In this document: piece by piece, positions 26,594 to 35,717 of the stretch
How positions within the stretch are numbered: position 1 is the first letter of the stretch
Layout: every line of letters begins with the position of its first letter
NCBI RefSeq assembly: GCF_000685035.1
Contig: NZ_BAYB01000015.1
Location: 124,001 to 188,000 of the forward strand
DNA length: 64,000 bases
Direction of reading: 5' to 3'
From: Paraburkholderia ferrariae NBRC 106233
GTDB taxonomy: Bacteria > Pseudomonadota > Gammaproteobacteria > Burkholderiales > Burkholderiaceae
The notes under the pieces: generated by a model
The model's input: only the letters and a program-made list of their open reading frames with translations
Database searches by the model: none
Told to the model about the DNA's origin: nothing
Program-made: the position numbers and the translations under genes

Positions 26594-27370
26594 ATGCATG
26601 ACGACCCGAAAGCCGGCTTGCCGCCGGCAGAAACGCCCGCGGCTGAAAAGCCGCGCAAGGGCGCAGCCGAAGGGTCGCAGGGCAACGCCGGCCGTCGTGC
26701 TGCATCGCCCGCGCCCTCGTTCGGCGCATTCGTACGCAAGCCTGCGTGCGAGAGCGCGACAGGTGCGCCGAAAGCTGAGGCGCAGAGCGCCGAGGGTTTG
26801 CGCCCCGAAACCGAGGCGAGCTTTCCGGCCGATGCGGTCGAAGTCGGCGCCGTGATTGAAGCCTACGGCCTCAAGGGCTGGGTGAAGGTCGCCCCGCATG
26901 CGCAAGGCGGCAGCGCCTTGCTGGCGGCGAAGCGCTGGTGGCTCCTCAAGGGCCGCGGCGGCCGCGAAATCCAGCAGCGTCAGTCCACGCAGCGCATTGC
27001 CGCGAAGGTGCATGGCGACAGCGTGGTTGCGCAGTTGGCCGGCGTGGACGACCGCGAGGCCGCCGAGCGGCTGCGCGGTTCGCGCATCTACGTGAGCCGC
27101 GCCGATTTCCCCGCCCTGAAGGCCGACGAATATTACTGGGTCGATCTGCTGGGGCTCGACGTCGCCAATGAGGCGGGCGTCGAACTCGGCAAGGTTGCCG
27201 ACCTGATCGACAACGGCGCGCAGTCGGTCTTGCGCGTCGAGTATCCCTCGACAGGCAAGGACGGCAAGCCCGCTACCGGCGAACGGTTGATCCCGTTCGT
27301 CGGCGTGTACGTCAAGACGGTGGATCTCGCGGCGAAGCGTATCGTCGTCGATTGGGACGCCGATTACTGA
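26594..27370 (+). CDS. rimM: Ribosome maturation factor RimM
   Basis: The 258-residue protein helps late 30S assembly and binds S19. The RimM domain begins around residue 76 (V-E-V-G-A-V-I-E-A-Y-G-L-K-G-W-V-K-V) and the C-terminal PRC-barrel follows (Y-Y-W-V-D-L-L-G-L-D-V). About 75 residues at the N-terminus are an Ala/Pro/Glu/Lys-rich extension absent from E. coli RimM (about 180 residues). A later start cannot be excluded, but no good internal one is seen. It is followed by trmD. Confidence 0.93.
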   Translation: MHDDPKAGLPPAETPAAEKPRKGAAEGSQGNAGRRAASPAPSFGAFVRKPACESATGAPKAEAQSAEGLRPETEASFPADAVEVGAVIEAYGLKGWVKVAPHAQGGSALLAAKRWWLLKGRGGREIQQRQSTQRIAAKVHGDSVVAQLAGVDDREAAERLRGSRIYVSRADFPALKADEYYWVDLLGLDVANEAGVELGKVADLIDNGAQSVLRVEYPSTGKDGKPATGERLIPFVGVYVKTVDLAAKRIVVDWDADY

Positions 27371-27422
27371 GCGCGTGCTGTTGTTGCTGCGCGCGTACCT
27401 GATTCGCTGAACGGAGAGAGCG

Positions 27423-28190
27423 ATGCAGTTCGATGTCGTGACGCTCTTTCCCGAGATGTTCCGCGCGCTGACCGACTGGGGTATCACCAGCCGGGCGGCG
27501 AAGCAGGAGCGCTACGCGCTGCGCACGTGGAATCCGCGCGACTTCACGACCGACAACTACCGCACGATCGACGATCGCCCCTACGGCGGCGGCCCCGGCA
27601 TGGTGATGCTGGCCAAACCGCTCGAAGCGGCGATCGGGGCGGCGAAAGCCGCTCAGGCGCAAGCCGGTGTGGCCGCGCCGCGCGTGCTGCTGATGTCGCC
27701 GCAAGGCAAGCCGCTCACGCACGAGCGTGCCGTGCAGTTCGCGCAGGAGCCCGGTTTCGTGATCCTGTGCGGGCGTTACGAAGCGATCGACCAGCGTCTG
27801 GTGGATCGCTACGTGGACGAAGAAGTCAGCCTGGGCGACTTCGTGCTCTCGGGAGGCGAGTTGCCGGCCATGGCCTTGATGGACGCCGTGGTGCGACTGT
27901 TGCCGGGCGTGTTGAACGATGCGCTTTCGGCCGTGCAGGACAGCTTTGTCGATGGCCTGCTCGACTGCCCGCACTACACGCGGCCCGAGGAATACGAGGG
28001 CGCGCGCGTGCCCGACGTGCTGCTCGGCGGCCATCACGCGGAAATCGAGCAGTGGCGCCGCCGCGAAGCGCTGCGCAATACGTGGAACAAACGGCCCGAT
28101 CTGATCGAGCGGGCCAGAAAGAACAAGATGCTGAGCCGTGCCGACGAGGCATGGCTCGCTAGTCTCGCGAAGGGTCCGGACGAAGCGTAA
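27423..28190 (+). CDS. trmD: tRNA (guanine-N1)-methyltransferase
   Basis: This 255-residue SPOUT enzyme methylates G37 of tRNAs to prevent frameshifting. The knot region shows L-C-G-R-Y-E-A-I-D-Q-R and S-L-G-D-F-V-L-S-G-G-E-L-P-A (about residues 117-145), which bind S-adenosylmethionine. M-Q-F-D-V-V-T-L-F-P-E-M-F is the canonical N-terminus. A GGAGAG site lies before the ATG. Third gene in the operon. Confidence 0.97.
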   Translation: MQFDVVTLFPEMFRALTDWGITSRAAKQERYALRTWNPRDFTTDNYRTIDDRPYGGGPGMVMLAKPLEAAIGAAKAAQAQAGVAAPRVLLMSPQGKPLTHERAVQFAQEPGFVILCGRYEAIDQRLVDRYVDEEVSLGDFVLSGGELPAMALMDAVVRLLPGVLNDALSAVQDSFVDGLLDCPHYTRPEEYEGARVPDVLLGGHHAEIEQWRRREALRNTWNKRPDLIERARKNKMLSRADEAWLASLAKGPDEA

Positions 28191-28367
28191 GGCTTCGGGC
28201 GGGGGCGGCGCGAGGCGCCAAAGGCGGTGCCGCTTCATGCGTGAACGGCGCCAGTTGTGAATCCATCCTCTATCGGGGCCGTAGTGGCCTGGATGACTTG
28301 CCAGCATGGCTCGCAGGAAATCCGGCACAGGTACGAACGCCGACACGATGGCTTACGGAGTCAGTCA

Positions 28368-28763
28368 ATGAATCTGATCGAAAAACTCGAGCAGGAAGAA
28401 ATCCAGCGCGTGCTGGGCGAGAAGACCATCCCCGAATTCGCCCCCGGCGACACGGTGATCGTCAACGTGAACGTGGTTGAAGGTAACCGCAAGCGCGTTC
28501 AGGCCTACGAAGGCGTCGTGATCGCAAAGCGTAACCGCGGTCTGAACTCGTCGTTCATCGTGCGCAAGATCTCGTCGGGTGAAGGCGTCGAGCGTACGTT
28601 CCAGACGTACTCGCCGCTGCTCGCCAGTATCGTCGTGAAGCGTCGTGGCGACGTCCGTCGCGCGAAGCTGTACTACCTGCGCAACCTGTCGGGCAAGAAG
28701 GCTCGTATCAAGGAAAAGCTGGTGTCGAAAGACCGCGCAGCCGCTCCGGCCGGGCAGGCGTAA
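28368..28763 (+). CDS. rplS: 50S ribosomal protein L19
   Basis: The 131-residue protein begins M-N-L-I-E-K-L-E-Q-E and contains the L19 motif K-R-V-Q-A-Y-E-G-V-V-I-A-K-R-N-R-G. The ATG at 28368 was chosen since upstream in-frame sequence is unrelated to L19. A 177-base gap after trmD could hold extra control of L19 translation. A terminator follows 10 bases after the stop. Confidence 0.96.
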   Translation: MNLIEKLEQEEIQRVLGEKTIPEFAPGDTVIVNVNVVEGNRKRVQAYEGVVIAKRNRGLNSSFIVRKISSGEGVERTFQTYSPLLASIVVKRRGDVRRAKLYYLRNLSGKKARIKEKLVSKDRAAAPAGQA

Positions 28764-28773
28764 AAGCTGTAAG

Positions 28774-28802
28774 AAAAAAGCACCCTCCGGGGTGCTTTTT
28801 TT
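28774..28802 (+). terminator. Rho-independent terminator of the rplS operon
   Basis: AAAAAAGCACC pairs with GGTGCTTTTTTT around a short C/T-rich loop; stem and T-run are both strong. Confidence 0.92.
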
Positions 28803-28941
28803 GTTTTGGACGCAAAATATCGCTCTAGCAGCGCCATGTGTCTGCGCCTTGCAGCGTTCGTCCCCGGTCCCGGGTGACGACAGCAAGGACGCAGCCGGCG
28901 TGATTCGCACCCGAGCGTGTGCGCGTGATTCGAGAGATCCG

Positions 28942-29688
28942 TTGATCCGTCCAGTTTTTGAACCCGAAAGCCTGCCGATCGAATCGACAGGTGCCAGTCT
29001 GCCGCTGGTTGCCGCCGAGCGGCTCACCCCGGATGGCCTGCGCGCGCGCTTCGAAGCGCGTCTGCCGTGGGACCCGGAGCCCCAGGACCCCCGTCTTGCC
29101 GACCTGCACGATCCGCGCGAGGCCGCGGTGCTGGTGCCGCTCGCCATGCGCGAGGCGGGCCTGACGGTGCTGCTCACGCAGCGCGCCGACAACCTCAGCA
29201 ACCACGCGGGGCAGGTAAGCTTTCCCGGCGGCAGCCGCGAGCCGTCGGACGCCACGCCCGTCGCCGCTGCGCTGCGCGAGGCGAACGAAGAGGTGCATCT
29301 CGACCCCGCGCGCGTGGAGATACTGGGTGCGCTGCCCGAATATCTGACCGGCACGGGCTTTCGTGTGACACCGGTGGTGGGCCTCGTGCACGAGCCGTTC
29401 AACGTGCACGCCGATACGCTCGAAGTGGCCGAGATCTTCGAAGTCCCGCTCAGCTTCCTGATGAACCCCGCGCATCACCAGGTGCGCGTGTTCCGCTGGG
29501 AGGGCGGCGAGCGGCGCTTTTTCGCCATGCCGTATCCCGTGGCGCGGGGCCGCGGCGCGGGCGGTGCGGCAACTGGCACAGCGGGTACAGCGGGTGCAGC
29601 AGGTGCAGCAGGCACGGGCGGCACGCATTTCATCTGGGGCGCGACGGCGGCCATGTTGCGCAACTTCTACCGCTTTTTGCTGGCCTGA
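28942..29688 (+). CDS. Nudix hydrolase, CoA pyrophosphatase type
   Basis: A protein of about 248 residues with the Nudix box G-G-S-R-E-P-S-D ... A-A-L-R-E-A-N-E-E-V near residues 95-115, preceded by L-S-N-H-A-G-Q-V-S-F-P-G-G, the signature of NudL/CoAse enzymes that cleave CoA to phosphopantetheine and 3',5'-ADP. The start is uncertain: TTG 28942 (M-I-R-P-V-F-E-P) looks most like the family, and GTG 28900 with an AAGGA site is an alternative. Near the C-terminus a Gly/Thr/Ala stretch coded by five 9-base repeats interrupts the fold. Confidence 0.82.
   Translation: MIRPVFEPESLPIESTGASLPLVAAERLTPDGLRARFEARLPWDPEPQDPRLADLHDPREAAVLVPLAMREAGLTVLLTQRADNLSNHAGQVSFPGGSREPSDATPVAAALREANEEVHLDPARVEILGALPEYLTGTGFRVTPVVGLVHEPFNVHADTLEVAEIFEVPLSFLMNPAHHQVRVFRWEGGERRFFAMPYPVARGRGAGGAATGTAGTAGAAGAAGTGGTHFIWGATAAMLRNFYRFLLA
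29572..29626 (+). repeat. 9-bp degenerate tandem repeat inside the Nudix gene
   Basis: Units GCACAGCGG, GTACAGCGG, GTGCAGCAG, GTGCAGCAG and GCACGGGCG follow one another in frame and code for (Gly-Thr/Ala-Ala/Gly) triplets. The length of such a stretch can vary between strains; it sits in a loop region and is probably harmless to the enzyme. Confidence 0.6.
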
Positions 29689-29826
29689 TGGCATGCCGCA
29701 AAGGCAAGCGCGCCGATACGTCTATGCGCGGCAGTGTTGTGCGTTTGCCGCCCGGTGCTCTGGCACATCTGGCCCTGTGATATCTTTGCAGCAATTTTCC
29801 AACACAAGCATCGCACGGCGCGTCGC

Positions 29827-30765
29827 ATGACCTTCTTCTCCGTATTGCTGGCTCTCGTCATCGAACAGGTGCGGGCGCTTTCGCCGAACAACCCCGTGAT
29901 GGGGCTCGTGCGCCTCAATGCGGAATGGGCCGCGCACGGCTTCGACGCGGGCAAGAAGAAACACGGGTTCATCGCGTGGCTCGTGGTCGTGCTGCCCTGG
30001 ACGCTCGCCACGGCGCTCGTCTACTACGTGCTCTATCACATCAGCTTCGTGCTGGCGTTCCTGTGGAACGTCGTGGTGGTGTACTTCACGCTCGGCTTCC
30101 GGCAGTTCAGCCATTACTTCACCGATATCCACCTCGCGCTCAACAACGACGACGTGCCGCGCGCCCGCGAAATCCTGCGCGAATGGACCGGTCTCGACAC
30201 GACCGACATGCCGGTGAGCGAAATCGTGCGCCACACGCTGATTCATGCCGTGGTGGCGTCGCACCGTCACGTGTTCGGCGTGTTCTTCTGGTTCCTCGTG
30301 CCGATCGGCCCGGCCGGCGCCGTGCTGTACCGCATCTCCGAATATCTGGCGCGCGAATGGTCGCGCCCCGCCGACGAGCGCAGCGAACTGTTCTCGAACT
30401 TCGCGCAGCACGTGTTCTTCGTGATCGACTGGGTGCCGGCGCGGCTCACGTCGTTGGGCTTTGCCATCGTCGGCAATTTCGAGGATGCGATCTACGCCTG
30501 GCGCAATCACGCGAATCAATGGCCCGACACCAACGAAGGCGTTTTGCTCGCGGCCGGCAGCGGCGCGCTGGGCGCGCGGCTCTCGGGGCCGCTGGCCGAG
30601 CCGTCGAGCCTCGACGCGCTCGCCACGCCCGGCGAGGGCGGCCCGTACACGGTCGGCGACGACTGCACGCCGCGTACGCTGCAATCGGCCGTGGGCCTCG
30701 TCTGGCGCGCCGTGATCCTGTGGATGATCCTGCTGCTCATGCTCACCATTGCCGTGTGGTTCTGA
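29827..30765 (+). CDS. CobD/CbiB-like (AmpE-like) inner-membrane protein
   Basis: The 312-residue protein has an N-terminal helix (M-T-F-F-S-V-L-L-A-L-V-I-E-Q), a central pair of hydrophobic segments (about residues 55-100), another near 150-180, and a C-terminal helix ending I-A-V-W-F. Members of this group are annotated as CobD/CbiB family, but they lack cobalamin neighbours, as here, and their role is not established. AmpE is the other relative. The ATG at 29827 starts directly at the first helix. It is convergent with the DUF2007 gene. Confidence 0.7.
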   Translation: MTFFSVLLALVIEQVRALSPNNPVMGLVRLNAEWAAHGFDAGKKKHGFIAWLVVVLPWTLATALVYYVLYHISFVLAFLWNVVVVYFTLGFRQFSHYFTDIHLALNNDDVPRAREILREWTGLDTTDMPVSEIVRHTLIHAVVASHRHVFGVFFWFLVPIGPAGAVLYRISEYLAREWSRPADERSELFSNFAQHVFFVIDWVPARLTSLGFAIVGNFEDAIYAWRNHANQWPDTNEGVLLAAGSGALGARLSGPLAEPSSLDALATPGEGGPYTVGDDCTPRTLQSAVGLVWRAVILWMILLLMLTIAVWF

Positions 30766-30806
30766 CCGGCAGCCGGAATATCCCGCACGGTTCCTGACCT
30801 GCCAGG

Positions 30807-30842
30807 CAGACGGCCCGCTCGAAAGAGCGGGCCGTCTGCTTT
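30807..30842. terminator. Two-way terminator between the CobD-like and DUF2007 genes
   Basis: CAGACGGCCCGCTC pairs perfectly with GAGCGGGCCGTCTG around a GAAA tetraloop. It stands between convergent genes and can serve both, although T-runs are short. Confidence 0.8.
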
Positions 30843-30863
30843 GGTGCCTGCGATGCCGCAGGC

Positions 30864-31187
30864 TCACTCGTCGCGGATGTCGCGTTCCCGCCCGCACTGC
30901 CAGCACACCGTGAACTGCGCTTCCAGCGTCTCGCCGCACGCCGGGCAGTGCCAGGCCGGCGCGCCGGCCGGCGGCCCGCTCCGCGCCTCCTCGATCAGCC
31001 GCAGCGCCAGTTTCTCGTCGCGCTCATCCACGAGCCACAGTTCGGGTGCGCACTGCTCGGCGGGAATCTCGCCCATCGCACCGCTCAGATAGCGGTTGTG
31101 CAACTCGCACGGCACGCCGGCGGCGGCGAGGATGTTCATCCAGTGCTGGGCAACCAGCAAATTGGGCGCGCGCACGAGCCTGAGCAT
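30864..31187 (-). CDS. DUF2007-type small protein with C-terminal zinc ribbon
   Basis: A 107-residue protein beginning M-L-R-L-V-R-A-P-N, with the DUF2007 pattern (A-Q-H-W-M-N-I-L-A-A-A-G-V-P-C-E-L then L-W-L-V-D-E-R-D). The tail carries C-P-A-C-G and C-W-Q-C-G, likely a zinc ribbon. Sometimes called putative signal-transducing protein, but no function is known. It starts 15 bases after rsgA ends and is likely in the same operon. Confidence 0.75.
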   Translation of the reverse strand: MLRLVRAPNLLVAQHWMNILAAAGVPCELHNRYLSGAMGEIPAEQCAPELWLVDERDEKLALRLIEEARSGPPAGAPAWHCPACGETLEAQFTVCWQCGRERDIRDE

Positions 31188-31201
31188 GGTGTGAGCGCCC
31201 T

Positions 31202-32188
31202 CTAGCGCAGGGTCTGGCTGATCTCGTGCATCAACTGGGCATAGAGCGCGTGTCGCTCCGGCGCGATGCGCCCGTCCTCGACCGCTTCGAGAATCGCGCA
31301 GCCCGGTTCGTGCAGATGATGGCAGTTGTAGAAGCGGCAGTGGGCGAGGAGCGGCCGGAATTCGGGGAACGCGCGTTCGAGCTTGCCTTCCGTGAGGTGG
31401 TAGAGGCCGAACTCCTGGAAGCCCGGCGAATCGATCAGCGCGCCGGTTTCGGGGCCGCCTGTGGGCCCATCCCCCGGCAGCGTATAGAGCCGCGTGAACG
31501 TGGTGGTATGGCGGCCGCTGTTCAGCGCCGTGGAGATCTCGCGCGTGGCCGCTTCGGCGTCGGGAATCAGCAGGTTCACGAGCGTCGATTTCCCCATGCC
31601 CGACTGGCCGAGCAGGATCGTCGCGTGACCGTGCAGATGATCCGCAAGCGCTTCGCGCGCGGCCTCCGGCTGGCCTTTCACGGATAGCTCCAGCACCGTG
31701 TAGCCGAGCGCCCGGTAGCGTTCGAGCCGCTCGCGCGCGAGCGGCAGGGCCGCTTCCACGTCGATCTTGTTGAGCACGATCAGCGGCTTGAGGCCGTTCG
31801 CCTCGGCGGCCACGAGCGCGCGGCCGAGCAGGTCTTCGCTGAAATGCGGCTCGGTGGCGAGCACGATCAGGAGCTGATCGAGGTTCGCCGCGAAGAGCTT
31901 CGACTTGTACTGGTCGGAGCGGTAGAGCAGGTTGCGCCGCTCGCCGATCGCGACGATCACGCCCTGGTCGGCCGAGGTCGATTGATACTCGACGCGGTCG
32001 CCCACGGCCACTTCGCTCTTCTTGCCGCGCGGGAAGCATTGCAGCGGCGCGCCGCCGCCTTCGGGCGCCACCAGGTAGTGGCGGCCGTGCGCGGCGATCA
32101 CGACGCCGTGGAGCGTCCCGCTCGCCGCGCGTGACGACCCCGCCGGGGAGGCGCTCTTCGCGGCGCCCTTCGTTGCGCGCCGGTTCAT
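31202..32188 (-). CDS. rsgA: Ribosome small-subunit biogenesis GTPase RsgA
   Basis: This 328-residue, circularly permuted GTPase checks late 30S maturation. An OB-fold at about residues 25-85 is followed by the G4 motif N-K-I-D, then G1 G-Q-S-G-M-G-K-S-T-L and G3 D-S-P-G. The zinc module C-R-F-Y-N-C-H-H-L-H-E-P-G-C lies near residue 275. The start at 32188 overlaps the M48 protease gene stop (ATGA), so the two are translationally coupled. Confidence 0.95.
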   Translation of the reverse strand: MNRRATKGAAKSASPAGSSRAASGTLHGVVIAAHGRHYLVAPEGGGAPLQCFPRGKKSEVAVGDRVEYQSTSADQGVIVAIGERRNLLYRSDQYKSKLFAANLDQLLIVLATEPHFSEDLLGRALVAAEANGLKPLIVLNKIDVEAALPLARERLERYRALGYTVLELSVKGQPEAAREALADHLHGHATILLGQSGMGKSTLVNLLIPDAEAATREISTALNSGRHTTTFTRLYTLPGDGPTGGPETGALIDSPGFQEFGLYHLTEGKLERAFPEFRPLLAHCRFYNCHHLHEPGCAILEAVEDGRIAPERHALYAQLMHEISQTLR

Positions 32189-33456
32189 GCGTGCGCGAGC
32201 AGGCGGTCGATCCGCTGCGAAGCCGGCGGATGCGAGTAGTAGAACGCCGTATAGAGCGGATCGGGCGTGAGCGTCGAAGCGTTGTCCTCGTAGAGCTTCA
32301 CGAGCGCGTTGACGAGTTGCTGCGCGTCGGTCTGGGTGGCCGCGAAGGCGTCGGCCTCGAACTCGTGCTTGCGCGAGCTGAGGCTGCCAAGCGGCGTGAG
32401 AAAGAAGAGGAACACCGGCACGGCGATGAAGAACAGCACGAGCGCGAGCCCTTCGTTGCCGCCCAGCAGCGACGGCCGCACGCCGAGCCCTTCGTAGAAC
32501 CATACGCACTGCGAGAGCCAGCCGAGCAGCGCGAGCAGCACGAGGCTGATGGCGAAGGTCACGAGCATGCGCTTGATGACGTGGCGGCGCTTGAAGTGGC
32601 CCAGTTCGTGCGCGAGCACGGCCTCGATCTCGCTGCCGGAAAGGCGCGCGAGCAGGGTATCGAAGAAAACGATGCGCCTGGCCGCGCCAAAGCCCGTGAA
32701 ATAGGCGTTGCCGTGGGCGGAGCGGCGGCTGCCGTCCATCACGAAGAGGCCCTTGGCCGCGAAGCCGCAGCGCTGCATGAGCGCCTCGATGCGCGAGCGC
32801 AGGGCTTCGTCCCTCAACGGCTCGAACTTGTTGAAGAGCGGCGCGATGAAGCTGGGGTACAGCACCAGCACGAGCATCTGGAAGCCCACCCACACGCCCC
32901 AGGTCCACAGCCACCAGAGGCTGCCGGCCTGCTTCATGAGCCAGAGCACGACGAAGAGCAGCGGAATGCCGAAGGCCGCGCCGATCAGCAGGCCCTTGAT
33001 GCGGTCCATGAAGAAAATGCGCTTCGTCATGCGGTTAAAGCCGAAGCGCTCTTCGATCACGAACTGGCGGTAGTAGTCGAGCGGCAGCTCCACGGCGCCG
33101 CTGATGGCGAGCACGGCGCCGATCAGTGCGATCTGGCCGACATAGTCGCGCCCGAGCCAGTCGGAGAGGCCGAGATCGAGCGCCTGCACGCCGCCGAGCA
33201 GCGTGAGCGCGATCAGCACGATGGCGGAGAGCACGATCTCGATCATGCCGAGGCGGGTGCGCGCGATGGTGTAGTCGGCGGCGCGCTGGTGGGCGGCAAG
33301 CGGGATCGTGGCCGCGAACTGCGCGGGCACGGCGCCGCGGTGGGCGGCCACGAAGCGCGTCTGGCGCGAGGCGAGCCAGAGCCTGGTCGCGACCATGGCG
33401 ATCACTGCGATCACGAAGAGGGTGCTGAAAGTCAGCGCGGGGGACAAATTAGCCAT
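32185..33456 (-). CDS. M48-family membrane metallopeptidase (CAAX-protease like)
   Basis: The 423-residue membrane protein has the zinc motif L-A-H-E-L-G-H-F-K (H-E-x-x-H) near residues 275-283 and the third ligand in E-F-E-A-D-A-F-A near residue 350. Several hydrophobic helices precede the catalytic part, as in Ste24/CAAX prenyl protease 1. In bacteria such enzymes act in envelope quality control. It overlaps rsgA and is divergent from orn. Confidence 0.92.
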   Translation of the reverse strand: MANLSPALTFSTLFVIAVIAMVATRLWLASRQTRFVAAHRGAVPAQFAATIPLAAHQRAADYTIARTRLGMIEIVLSAIVLIALTLLGGVQALDLGLSDWLGRDYVGQIALIGAVLAISGAVELPLDYYRQFVIEERFGFNRMTKRIFFMDRIKGLLIGAAFGIPLLFVVLWLMKQAGSLWWLWTWGVWVGFQMLVLVLYPSFIAPLFNKFEPLRDEALRSRIEALMQRCGFAAKGLFVMDGSRRSAHGNAYFTGFGAARRIVFFDTLLARLSGSEIEAVLAHELGHFKRRHVIKRMLVTFAISLVLLALLGWLSQCVWFYEGLGVRPSLLGGNEGLALVLFFIAVPVFLFFLTPLGSLSSRKHEFEADAFAATQTDAQQLVNALVKLYEDNASTLTPDPLYTAFYYSHPPASQRIDRLLAHA

Positions 33457-33589
33457 CCGTGGGGTCCGTGGTATCTATGCGACAATTATATGTTCTTGCC
33501 GGCTGGCCGGCCGCAACTCGCCTGAATGAGGCGCCGTTGCGCCAAACGCTGTGCCAGAACCGCGTCCTTACCGTATCCGGGTTGCTTCC

Positions 33590-34216
33590 ATGACTGACAT
33601 TACTTCCGCCACGACGGCCGGCCAGGCGCCGGCGCTCGAACGCACCGACATGAACCTGATCTGGCTCGACATGGAAATGACGGGGCTCGACCCCGACAGC
33701 GACCGGATCATCGAAATCGCCGTGGTGGTGACGAATTCGAACCTCGACAAGCTCGTGGAAGGCCCGGTGCTGGCGATCCATCAGCCGGAAGCGGAGCTCG
33801 ATCGCATGGACGAATGGAACCGCAACACGCACGGCCGCTCCGGGCTGATCGAGCGCGTGCGCGCTTCGACGGTGACCGAGGAGAGCGCCACCGAGCAGTT
33901 GCTGGCGTTCCTTTCGCAATACGTGCCGCCGGGCAAGTCGCCGATGTGCGGCAACTCGATCTGCCAGGACCGCCGCTTCATGGCGCGCTGGATGCCCACG
34001 CTCGAGCGCTTTTTCCATTACCGCAATCTCGACGTGAGCACGCTCAAGGAGCTGTGCCGCCGCTGGCAGCCTGCCATCTACAAGGGCTTCCAGAAGCGCG
34101 CCATGCACACGGCGCTGGCCGACATCCACGAGTCGATCGACGAACTCAAGTACTACCGCGAGCATTTCCTCGTGCCGGCCGCGAACCCGGCACCGGCGGG
34201 AGAAGCGGCACAGTAA
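33590..34216 (+). CDS. orn: Oligoribonuclease
   Basis: The 208-residue DEDDh exonuclease degrades 2-5 nt RNAs and pGpG, the end product of c-di-GMP breakdown. W-L-D-M-E-M-T-G-L-D near the start is motif ExoI; H-T-A-L-A-D-I-H-E-S gives the later His and Asp. The ATG at 33590 was chosen over the longer frame since the upstream residues are not conserved. It is convergent with mog. Confidence 0.96.
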   Translation: MTDITSATTAGQAPALERTDMNLIWLDMEMTGLDPDSDRIIEIAVVVTNSNLDKLVEGPVLAIHQPEAELDRMDEWNRNTHGRSGLIERVRASTVTEESATEQLLAFLSQYVPPGKSPMCGNSICQDRRFMARWMPTLERFFHYRNLDVSTLKELCRRWQPAIYKGFQKRAMHTALADIHESIDELKYYREHFLVPAANPAPAGEAAQ

Positions 34217-34271
34217 GGGCCGCCGGAGGGCGCACGCGGCGAGGCCGCCTCGCGCCCTCGAGCTTCGGGTT

Positions 34272-34881
<610 letters not shown>

Positions 34882-34895
<14 letters not shown>

Positions 34896-35490
34896 CGTCT
34901 TCGTCCTCGTTCGCGTCGTGGGCGGGCTCGTCGTCATCGTCCGGGCTGGCGCTCACGGTCTTGATCCACTGGAACAGCTCGCGGAAGTATCGGGGCGGGC
35001 GCCCCTGCTGCTGCTCGCGGCGCACGTTGCGGATCAGCGTGCGGCCTTCCTGGACGTCGGCGGCGGGATGCTGGCGCACGAACTCGGTGAGCGCGGCGTC
35101 GTCGGCGAGCAGCTTTTCGCGCGTGCGCTCGATCCAGTGCAGGCGCGCCGTGGCGGCCTTGTTCACGCCCCGGTACGCTTCGAGCGCGGTGCGCAGCGCG
35201 GCGACTTCGTCTTCGGTGAGGCCGCGCATCATGCGGCCCACGTACTGGAGCTGGCGGCGCTTGCCTTCGTGGTCGGTGATGCGGCGGGCCTCGTGGACGG
35301 CGTCCGAGAGGTCCTCGGTCATCGGCATGCGCTTGAGCGCGTCCCTGGACAGCTCGACGAGGGCCGTGCCCAGTTCCTGGAGCGCGGTCATCTCGCGTTT
35401 GAGCTGCGATTTGCTCGGGCGATCGTAGCCGTTGTCGTCCTGGTCGGCAGCGGCCTCGTTCATCGGTTGAATGCGGGTTTTGCGTTTCAT
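34882..35490 (-). CDS. darP: Dual-action ribosomal maturation protein DarP (YjgA)
   Basis: A 202-residue DUF615 protein: S-K-S-Q-L-K-R-E-M-T-A-L-Q-E-L-G at about residues 26-41, then R-R-Q-L-Q-Y-V-G-R-M-M-R, with a charged acidic end (D-E-D-D-D-E-A). The E. coli relative binds the 50S subunit and helps its late assembly. It is divergent from pmbA, the common arrangement in proteobacteria. Confidence 0.9.
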
Positions 35491-35717
35491 GGGCGATATT
35501 GTAGCGTGCGCGCACGCCGGCGCCGGGCGCAGGCGTACGGGTGCGGCACGGGCCCGCTCCGGGCGCCGTACGCGTACCCGGCGGGCCGGACAAACCCCAG
35601 TCCGGTGCACGCGCTCATACCTTGCTATGATCGCGGGATGCGCCCACGAGGCGATGCATCCGATACACGACACGTCACCAGAGGGCCCGCGAGGCCCGGA
35701 ACCGGACCGTAACGACA

